From Durusdinium trenchii (taxonomy: Eukaryota; Sar; Dinophyceae; Suessiales; Symbiodiniaceae): a stretch of 64,000 nt of DNA. The notes under the pieces are model-generated. The model saw only the letters and a list, made by a program, of their open reading frames with translations, did not search any database and was not told the DNA's origin. Each line of letters opens with the position of its first letter. Position 1 is the stretch's first letter. Both the position numbers and the translations under genes were made by a program. Where the stretch lies: assembly GCA_963970005.1 (NCBI GenBank), contig CAXAMN010021585.1, forward strand, positions 147,300 to 211,299, given 5' to 3'. Positions 57,120-64,000 of this stretch are shown here, piece after piece.

Positions 57120-58330
57120 ATGGCTAGTTCTTTGAGCTTAGTGCCGAGGGAGTCTTCGAGGATTGAAGATTCTCTGAAGGCGCCAGGCACGAACTTCAGC
57201 CTTGACCCTGTTGTTGTGGAAGCCTTGATCAAGACCGGTATCTCTAATTTTGAAGAATTTCGATTTTTCTTTGACAGTGAGGGCGCGGTTGAGCCATGGC
57301 TCTCAAAGCTGTCGCTTGGGGATGGCAAGATGCTTCAGGTGTCCCGCTTGCGGCGGGCATGGCACGCCATCACCCTCTATTTCAGGCAAATGGAGCAAGA
57401 TCGCTCCAAGGTGGCCTCTGATGACCTCGATTCCATGCTTGGAGAGACCGAGCTGAGGGACACCAAGGTCAGCTTCTGGCGGAGGTACCGCCAACGATTT
57501 CCCCCGGAGGTGCATCCGTCTGACTCCACCCTCTCGAGGGTGAGCCGAGAGATGAGCAAGCGGATGCTGTGCGTGTTCTCCATATGGAAGGTCAAGTCCT
57601 TGCAGTTTCAATTGATGACTACGCAGAAGAAGCGCAAACTCGGCGACAACTTGTTCACTGAGGAAGTTGAAGAAGAAGAGCCGTCTGCCCGTGACACCGA
57701 GGCCTATTTGGACAAGTTGCAGACGTTGATGGTGGCGTACTCCATGGCAGGGGTGGGACCTTTGCCTGCGCCAGGGCCAGGGTTTGATCCCAAAGAAGAA
57801 TTGACTTTGGGAGCAGACAGCGCCCGATTCGCCCAAGTGCCACTGGACATCGCAATGCAATATTTCTATCGAGCGAAACGAGCCACTGCCGCACTCCCTC
57901 CAGGCAAACGGCTGGCATGGCTCCAAACCCGTGATGCCGAAGAACGGGCAGAGTGGACGGCACGCTTTCGGGAAAGCTCTCAGTCGCTCGGCGTTATTAT
58001 CAAAGAAGTCTACCAAGCGCGAGATGCACACTGGCTGCCGCCCACACCAGCAGAGCCAGCGTCCACCGCCCCGGGGAAGAGCGCTCCACCAGCAGCCGCG
58101 CCAGCGGCCTCCAAGTTTGCATTGGGGAAATCGATCCAAGGCAAACAAGTGGCCAGGGTACTCCGTGATGGGACGCTCCTTTGCCAGGCATTCCAGGAAG
58201 GATCTTGCAAGAGTAAGGGGGCAAATGCAAGCTTGGCCAACATCGTTGCGGCCACGTTACCAAGAAGGAGCGGGTGTGTGGAGCTCCGAACCATGGGGCA
58301 GCAGCTTGCCGCAACACCCCGAAGGCCTGA
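57120..58330 (+). CDS. Gag-like protein with CCCH finger, frame-broken
   Basis: Starts at ATG 57120 (MASSLSLVPRES); the frame is open from 57045. It is mostly helical, with an acidic tract (TEEVEEEEPS, about residues 180-190), a Pro-rich hinge (PAPGPG) and an Ala/Pro-rich linker before a zinc finger starting at Cys355 (CQAFQEGSCKSKG). At a G5 run (58217-58221) the protein-like text moves to the -1 frame and completes the finger (GKCKLGQHRCGH, then VCGAPNHGAAAC), ending at TGA 58328-58330. In the unshifted frame the ORF runs to 58406 without the cysteines. The finger is related to that of the recombinase ORF. The role as RNA-binding Gag is inferred from position before RT and the C-terminal zinc finger. 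Confidence 0.7.
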
Positions 58331-58369
58331 CGGGGCCTTGAAGAGGCAGCGGCAGCCTCTTCAGGGTCT
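58328..58369 (+). promoter_or_regulatory. Candidate stop-codon readthrough cassette
   Basis: The Gag-like frame ends in TGA followed by CGG, the UGA-CGG context of type II readthrough. The same frame stays open straight into the polyprotein. Immediately downstream is a stem-loop: TGAAGAGGC (58339-58347) and GCCTCTTCA (58355-58363) pair perfectly around a 7-nt loop, and the stem extends outward to about 58333/58369 with G-U pairs. It would yield a minority Gag-Pol fusion. Confidence 0.7.
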
Positions 58370-58405
58370 GTTGAGGATCCGCCGCAATCAGGGGAGGGAC
58401 CCCTG

Positions 58406-61400
58406 ATGGCCGACCTGATGTCAGGACCCAATGCACCGCTCACCAGAGCCTTCATCTTTTGCGGTTGGAGATGCATCACCATCGACTGGTTGATCAACCC
58501 TCAACATGACCTCGCACACCCGGAGTTTCAGCAAGAACTTCACGAGACGTTGCAGCAAGCCGATTGCATCTGTGCCGCTTTGGACTGTAGCACCAAGTCC
58601 CGCGCTCGAGAGATTCCTAGGAAGTTCGAGGACGGCCGACCCGCTCCGAAACCCCTGCGGTCAGACGAACACCCCACAGGCCTGCCACACCTCCGAGGGA
58701 GTGACCTTCGGCGAGTGACCAAGGACAACCAGGCCTGTGACTTTGTCCTCCAGGAGATCCAGGAATTGGCCGATCGTGGTGGAGTGTCACTGCGGGAGAA
58801 TCCGGCGAGGAGCCTCCATTGGGAACTGCCCCGTGAAAAGCAGATGTTGGCGTCTGGCGATTGGCAGGACACCTGCTACGCAGCATGTTGCTTCATGGGG
58901 GCGCGGTGCAAGCAGCAGAGACTCAGGCACAACATCCAGGAGATCTCCCAGTGGCCGCCACTCCAATGCCATCATCAGCACGACCCAGATGAGTGGAAGC
59001 CCTACACCTTGGATGGGCAGCGAGTCTTCCCTAGCCATGAGGAAGCTGAGTACACAGCCCCGCTGGCCTTCGCCATTGCGGTGTCCACTAGTTGGTGGGC
59101 AGTACGTGTTGGTCGAGCCAAGTTGCGCGTCCCTCGGATGCCGCCGACTGAGACTGTGGGCCGCCGGGAGCACTGGCTTCACTACGACCCCCGCTCTATG
59201 CGCAGCTGGGCTATGACTCCTTTGGCGATCCAGCTGGGCCTGCGACCAATCGACCCGCGCGAGCGCGCACGGGTGCCTCGCGTGCGTCGAGCAGTCGACC
59301 TCTTGGTGGATGGCCACCTTCCAGCCAAGTGCATCTACGTAGGGCGAGGGCATCACAGCCACAAGTTGCCCCTGTCGAAATGGTGCTCTCCGTACACCCC
59401 AGGGCATGATTGTACCGCAGATGAATGGCTTCCTTGCTATGTTGAGTTCATCATGTCATCCAGGGCGGCGGAACTCCCAGAGCTGGCGGGCTGCACCTTA
59501 GCCTGTGATTGCCCACATGACAGTGACGTTTGCGAAGCTGATGCGCTGGCAGGGTTGGTTTTTGACGCCACAGCCCCGGAAGCACCTCGCTACTTGGCAG
59601 CGGCAAGCGGGCAAGCCCAGAGGCATCACTCGACAGCATCTCGCGCATTGCGGTTGGGGGTCATCTCCAGCCGCGGAGTGGCTGCGAGCATCCCAGCACG
59701 AGTGGGCCTATTCACCCAAGAAGGCGTGGTCACGTGCTTCCGCCGCCTCTTCCCAGGTACATGGTTCCAGGACTTCAAGTTCCCGATGATCGAAGACCTC
59801 CTGAATCAGGCACCGTTCTGCGAGTTTCCACGCTGGAGAGACCAGCACGATCTCAAGGCAGATGGGCCCCTGGGACCACATTTGGCTAGCGCAGCTCTGA
59901 GGCAGCGGCAACGTCATGCCGAGGGCCAGCAAGCCGGAGCTTTGAGCCATAGAGCCGCCCTACCTCCACTTTTGAGTTTTGGGCTGGACCCGGACACCCA
60001 CTTTCAGCGTGCTTGCCTTCGAAGCCAGGCACCCATCCCGACTGAGCAGTCGCCCCTCCTGGACGATGATCTATGGTTTGTGGCTGAACTCTATGCATCA
60101 CGTTCCGCAGACCTACCACGACTCCGCGAGCAGAGCCTAGGCATCTTGAAGGAGCTGAAGCAGCGATGGGGGAGCGTGGGCGAGCACCTGCGGACTTTCC
60201 AAACATCAGCGATTCGGGCAGTCACCCGTTCCAGGGACATCGGACTAACAGCCCTCTTGGTGACCCTAACGTCCTGGGCGGACATCACGTACCCTTACGG
60301 CTTGGTAGCGGGACTGCCAGCTGTAGGTACGGCACCACCCTACGGGGTCTTTCCGGAGCAGCCAGGTCGTACCCTCACCATGGAGGACGTGCTTGACGAC
60401 TGGGAAACCCACAACTACAAGACCCTCGCCGCGCTCAAACCCGGCAGACATGATGCCGTGCTGCTGGAGCAATCGCTGAATGATGCCGCCCAAGGCTTCT
60501 GCTCTGCACCGTTGACCCAGGCGCAGCTCCTACGAGAACTACGAGGAGAACCATTCCGCCTCATCCCCCGATGTGTGATTGTCCAATCCTCGGGCAAAAA
60601 GCGGATCATTGATAATGGAGATACAGGAGGCCAGTCTGAGCGCCCGGCACAACATGTTGGGGCGGTTGCTTCACTGTTGACAGACGAACAGTGGCATACC
60701 CTTACGACTGCTGACGAGTGGCAGTCAGGAGGGGAAGATTGGCCGAACGCGTATCGGCATTCCCCTATCAGTCAGGCAGAGAGCCGCGGCTGTATCGTCT
60801 GCTTCTGGCATGCTGAGCGGGGGGAACCCGCCTTTCAGGTGTATTCATCCCTCCTCTTCGGCCTTCCGCTCGCTGTTACATCGTTCAATCGGTATTCCCG
60901 CCTCATTGAAGCACTGGGCCGACGGCTTACATACAGTCTGGTGTCGCTCTATTTCGATGACGCCCACATCACGGACCTCCAGTCAGGCTTCGGCTCCAGC
61001 CAACAAGCTTTCTGTCAGTTGAACACCCTCTTAGGTACCCCGTTTGCCGAGGAAAAGAAACAGTTGATGCAGCCTACCGGTACCTTTCTGGGCCTTGATC
61101 ACGACTTTACGAACCTCAGTCGGGGCTTCGTGACGTTTTGGGCCCGCGATCGATTGATTCAGAAGACAGCTGCGATGATTACCGAGGCACAGACACACAA
61201 CAGCCTGTCCTCAGGCCAGGCATCCAAGCTCTACGGCATGCTCAATTTTCTCGAGCAGGGCATGTACGGAAGGTTGGGATGCGCAGGTCTGGCAGCCATT
61301 AAAGCACGCCAGACAGAGCGCAACCGCGACCTCACTCCAGAGCTTCAGCGCAACTTCGACGTGATTCACTCCATCCTTCGCCATCGACCCTGTCGAGAAC

Positions 61401-61954
61401 TTCCCGTGAGGCCGTCCGAATGTTTGCGGTTTGTTGTAGCCTCTGACGCAGCTTTGGAGGAACCAAAGCAGGGCACAGGAGGATTTTTAATCGTCTGGCA
61501 CGATCCGGTGGGACCGGTTCGGGAAGCCTTCATCGCCAACATTTCTCCGGAAGTTTACCAACTGTGGGAGTCTGGAGACAAGCAGATAGCCCAGTTGGAA
61601 ATGGTGATGATCATTTATGCCCTCACACATCGGGCGCAGGCCTTTCGAGGTCGTCGAGGCATCTGGCTGATCGACAACGTCGCTAGCCTCATGTGTCTGA
61701 TTCGGGGCCGTTCCCAGTCACCCGATTTGGAGCGCATGTGTGGTTTGATTCATGTCATGCTGTACGCTTTGCGTACCTGGATGTATTGGGAATACATTCC
61801 GTCTAAGAGTAATTGGGTCGACGCCATTTCAAGACTAGGTTGGTCCGATCCGTGGTGGCGAACCAACGGATTCACCCCTTTTTCCGTCTCTTGCCCTCTC
61901 TGCCTTTGGCACCTTCCGCTGCCAGCAGTAATCCGAGTCGTAGAATTTCTCTAA
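58406..61954 (+). CDS. Polyprotein: MTase-like, DUF4326-like, RT, RNase H
   Basis: 1182 residues from ATG 58406; the same frame is open back to 58331, so readthrough could extend it. Residues about 12-190 resemble a class I methyltransferase-type fold (FIFCGWRCITIDW, AALDCSTKSRAREIP, SLRENPARSLHW). Residues about 309-385 resemble DUF4326 (CIYVGRG, LSKWCSPYTPG, LPELAGCTLACDC). RT follows: PRCVIVQSSGKKRIIDNG, NAYRHSPIS, SLLFGLPLAVTSFNR and the active site LYFDDA (Tyr849). RNase H shows D in VASDAA (about 1014), E in QLEMVM, D in WLIDNVASL and D in SNWVDAISR. It copies the element RNA into DNA. It ends 27 bp before B1. RT and RNase H are certain; the two N-terminal assignments are motif-based inference. 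Confidence 0.9.
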   Translation: MADLMSGPNAPLTRAFIFCGWRCITIDWLINPQHDLAHPEFQQELHETLQQADCICAALDCSTKSRAREIPRKFEDGRPAPKPLRSDEHPTGLPHLRGSDLRRVTKDNQACDFVLQEIQELADRGGVSLRENPARSLHWELPREKQMLASGDWQDTCYAACCFMGARCKQQRLRHNIQEISQWPPLQCHHQHDPDEWKPYTLDGQRVFPSHEEAEYTAPLAFAIAVSTSWWAVRVGRAKLRVPRMPPTETVGRREHWLHYDPRSMRSWAMTPLAIQLGLRPIDPRERARVPRVRRAVDLLVDGHLPAKCIYVGRGHHSHKLPLSKWCSPYTPGHDCTADEWLPCYVEFIMSSRAAELPELAGCTLACDCPHDSDVCEADALAGLVFDATAPEAPRYLAAASGQAQRHHSTASRALRLGVISSRGVAASIPARVGLFTQEGVVTCFRRLFPGTWFQDFKFPMIEDLLNQAPFCEFPRWRDQHDLKADGPLGPHLASAALRQRQRHAEGQQAGALSHRAALPPLLSFGLDPDTHFQRACLRSQAPIPTEQSPLLDDDLWFVAELYASRSADLPRLREQSLGILKELKQRWGSVGEHLRTFQTSAIRAVTRSRDIGLTALLVTLTSWADITYPYGLVAGLPAVGTAPPYGVFPEQPGRTLTMEDVLDDWETHNYKTLAALKPGRHDAVLLEQSLNDAAQGFCSAPLTQAQLLRELRGEPFRLIPRCVIVQSSGKKRIIDNGDTGGQSERPAQHVGAVASLLTDEQWHTLTTADEWQSGGEDWPNAYRHSPISQAESRGCIVCFWHAERGEPAFQVYSSLLFGLPLAVTSFNRYSRLIEALGRRLTYSLVSLYFDDAHITDLQSGFGSSQQAFCQLNTLLGTPFAEEKKQLMQPTGTFLGLDHDFTNLSRGFVTFWARDRLIQKTAAMITEAQTHNSLSSGQASKLYGMLNFLEQGMYGRLGCAGLAAIKARQTERNRDLTPELQRNFDVIHSILRHRPCRELPVRPSECLRFVVASDAALEEPKQGTGGFLIVWHDPVGPVREAFIANISPEVYQLWESGDKQIAQLEMVMIIYALTHRAQAFRGRRGIWLIDNVASLMCLIRGRSQSPDLERMCGLIHVMLYALRTWMYWEYIPSKSNWVDAISRLGWSDPWWRTNGFTPFSVSCPLCLWHLPLPAVIRVVEFL

Positions 61955-61981
61955 GCGCGTTGGGAGGATTTGAAGTGCATT

Positions 61982-62171
61982 GGGAGTGGTTTCCGGAGTG
62001 ACCGGAAGGATACCACAAGGGTCTGATTGTGTCAGGCCTGCTGATGCAGGTAACCCAACGCAATTATCCTGCTGGACATGGCAGGTTGAAGACCATACTG
62101 GCAAGATGACTGAGGAAAAGGGATAGTGTGCGGACCACCGTAGCTACGAGAGTCAACCTTGGAAAGAAATG
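61982..62171 (+). repeat. Split direct repeat B1
   Basis: 190 bp, matching B2 (62448-62637). It contains TTCCGG-AGTGA-CCGGAA (61991-62007), a perfect 6-bp stem with a 5-nt loop, and ends AAAGAAATG directly at A2. Confidence 0.95.
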
Positions 62172-62291
62172 TAAACATGTTTCAGGTCTGGCAGGCTTGG
62201 GTGAACATGTATTCATTACTGCCATAGGTTTGAACCAACGAATGTTTTGGCTCAAGTGACTTGGCCAAAATAGCGTTTGTTCTCTCTTTTT
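62172..62291 (+). repeat. Split direct repeat A2
   Basis: 120 bp, matching A1. The B1/A2 junction (GAAATG|TAAACATG) should equal the junction of the circularised element and so can template repair of its ends during replication. Confidence 0.95.
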
Positions 62292-62447
62292 CCCACCCAG
62301 CCCACCCTGGTGTAAGGGCCCCCGGTGGGGTTACTCTTACCCTTGAAGGGCTAGCCGGCTAGCCTGGGGCTTGCGCAGGGATCTGCGATCTGGCACAATC
62401 TAGCGGAGTGACCGCTTTCAGACCACTTTTTAAGTACCCCAGGGGGG
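62292..62447 (+). other. Spacer between A2 and B2
   Basis: 156 bp, GC-rich, with several short inverted repeats including AGCGG-AGTGA-CCGCT (62402-62416), whose loop AGTGA is the same as in the B-repeat hairpin. A G9 run (62442-62450) overlaps the B2 boundary. It is expected to be the 3' untranslated part of the element RNA. Confidence 0.6.
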
Positions 62448-62637
62448 GGGAGTGGTTTCCGGAGTGACCGGAAGGATACCACAAGGGTCTGATTGTGTCA
62501 GGCCTGCTGATGCAGGTAACCCAACGCAATTATCCTGCTGGACATGGCAGGTTGAAGACCATACTGGCAAGATGACTGAGGAAAAGGGATAGTGTGCGGA
62601 CCACCGTAGCTACGAGAGTCAACCTTGGAAAGAAATG
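62448..62637 (+). repeat. Split direct repeat B2
   Basis: 190 bp, matching B1, ending AAAGAAATG. Flanking DNA then reads AAAATACAC with no duplication of the left flank (CCTATATT), as expected for recombinase-mediated insertion. Confidence 0.95.
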
Positions 62638-64000
62638 AAAATACACACTCACCCATTTATAATATCTCCAGTACTGGCCCCGGAGTTTGCTGTTCTCAGT
62701 CTGCGGAGAGAGCCCCTGTATATTTGCACTATAATGGAGGTGGTAGTTTCATTAAAGGATCAAGATGTCCCTGCCACATAGCTCGATCATAGCTGCACCT
62801 TGCAACAGACATGCCCATCATGAACCTCTTGGGATCCAAAAAAGCATTTGGACTGTATAAAGATACGTAAATATACCCATGGTGTACAGTACCTCTATAT
62901 ATAATATGTTTTCCTGCAGCTGGATCTACGTTATAAATAAAAACCTAGCTGTCCTCAGCAGAGGCACAAGGCCAACAGGAATTCATACGTATTCGGCACT
63001 GTTATCAAGCTGATGTTCATCAGGAATTTGCTTATATAACTCTGGACTGCAGAATTTTACAACACCATTGCTAGTAGGTTGGAGGCCATCGCTCTTAGGT
63101 TGGAGGCCATTACTACACAAGATGAGATAAGGCAAGGCAGCTGCTGAATAAACAGGATATGCTGCACAAGCGCTGCCTTATTTGATCTTACTCAAGTCTT
63201 TGTTCAGGGAGGGCCGGGGTGAGAGAGAGAGGGACAGGAACCAAAATAGTTAAGATAACTAAGGCACATTGGGTCCTGGCCCTTAGGGCCCAGGTAAAAC
63301 ACGATCAGGTGCAATGGGCCTTCAATGAATTTTAAAAAAACAAGTCGTTTTATTTAGATGAAATCCTTTTCGTAGCTCCAATGCATTCAAATGGATTCGA
63401 ATGCTGGGTGACGCTGCTTGAACCGTTCAAAGAGAGAAGAACATGCTGCGTGAGCTTGAGTGAGAGATTGGAAAGATACATTTATATATATATAATGTTT
63501 TCCTGCTACAAGGTCTCTACTGTACTGTTCTAATCTCGAATGAGTCTAATAGGAATTTACAAAAGATCATGGCTTTGAACCTGGAGGATTCCTAGGGGAG
63601 GATCCAACAAAGATCTAGGATTATCTAGGAATCTAGGCTTATTTCCTGGGGATTTGACTTATGAGCGAACAGGAGTTTATAAGCTTTCTGCTTTAAAGTG
63701 CGGAATGGTGGCGACTGCATTTCATACATGTCCGATGTCCCATTTCTCTATAGGACTTTTTCAATATTTTCTGGCAATCCAGTCTGACCTGCAAGGCTGG
63801 GGCATGGGGTGATTTCAACCAATTCGATTCATAGCCTCCATTGCCACCATGATGAAAAAGGATGGTGGACCAGCAGATTCATCATGATTCATCAATAATT
63901 AGTCATCATTCAAGGATGGTAAGTTTGTGGATTTTGTTTGTGACCTTTTATCTTACGGTTACGCCATTAAAATATGTGGAGGGCGGCCCAGGGTTGATCC
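62638..64000. other. Gene-free right end of window
   Basis: AT-rich, with ATATAATGTTTTCCTGC-like repeats near 62898-62916 and 63486-63505 and a GA microsatellite near 63219-63231. No gene recognised. Confidence 0.5.
63065..63113 (-). repeat. 21-bp repeat, locus 5
   Basis: Two units (TAGTAGGTTGGAGGCCATCG, TTAGGTTGGAGGCCATTAC) of the family found at 29812, 32451, 33472 and 34579. Confidence 0.7.

Larger units (their letters stand above)
52803..62637 (+). mobile_element. Tyrosine-recombinase retroelement (DIRS/Ngaro-like)
   Basis: A 9.8-kb element with split direct repeats: A1 (52803-52922), four ORFs, B1 (61982-62171) directly abutting A2 (62172-62291), a 156-bp spacer, then B2 (62448-62637). 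This arrangement is the hallmark of Ngaro/PAT-type YR retrotransposons, which replicate through a circular intermediate and integrate by tyrosine recombinase without target duplication; none is seen here. The ORFs encode a zinc-binding protein, recombinase, Gag-like protein and RT-RNase H. Recombinase upstream of gag, a phosphatase-like domain and a DUF4326-like domain are unusual. Two probable frame lesions (C9 at 53632-53640, G5 at 58217-58221) suggest this copy may be defective or carry sequencing errors. Confidence 0.9.

Noticed and set aside
62602..62612. CCGTAGC in the B repeats as the 5' part of a spliced leader
   Set aside because: Only seven bases match and they are not next to the TTTTGGCTCAAG segment; treated as chance.

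Overview
The window reads as nuclear DNA of a dinoflagellate, most likely a Symbiodiniaceae-type genome. Three things point there: a Ty1/copia retrotransposon with a cytosine-methyltransferase-like insert, a tyrosine-recombinase (YR) retroelement, and the 12-nt 3' end of the dinoflagellate spliced leader (TTTTGGCTCAAG) inside the terminal repeats of both. No bacterial operon, rRNA, tRNA or CRISPR array was recognised, and no intact cellular gene. Species assignment is inference.

Layout. 1-9153: repeat-rich non-coding DNA with foldbacks and a weak coding remnant near 6.7-7.8 kb. 9154-17772: a copia element with identical 103-bp LTRs, a 5-bp target duplication (GTTTC), a tRNA-type primer site, a small membrane-type ORF, gag, and a pol split over several frames (protease, integrase, methyltransferase-like domain, reverse transcriptase, RNase H). 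A 334-bp AT-rich inverted-repeat element sits between RT and RNase H. 17773-41900: gene-free DNA with foldback elements, a 21-bp repeat family and diverged duplications. 41900-47110: eroded coding fragments around a ~370-bp direct duplication rich in hairpins. 47120-52802: gene-free. 52803-62637: a YR retroelement with the split direct repeat arrangement A1-ORFs-B1A2-B2. 62638-64000: gene-free.

The YR element is the highlight. A and B are 120 and 190 bp, each in two same-length copies, and B1 abuts A2 exactly as expected for a circular-intermediate template. In order it encodes an eight-cysteine zinc-binding protein, a tyrosine recombinase fused to a CCCH finger and a dual-specificity-phosphatase-like domain with an HCX5R loop, a Gag-like protein with a related CCCH finger, and a polyprotein with a methyltransferase-like N-terminus, a DUF4326-like domain, RT (YFDD) and RNase H. 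Gag and Pol are separated by one in-frame UGA-CGG followed by a strong stem-loop, the arrangement of a type II stop-codon readthrough cassette. A recombinase lying upstream of gag and the phosphatase-like cargo are unusual.

Both elements carry apparent one-base frame breaks in this copy, some at homopolymers; sequencing error, mutation or programmed shifting cannot be separated from the sequence alone.
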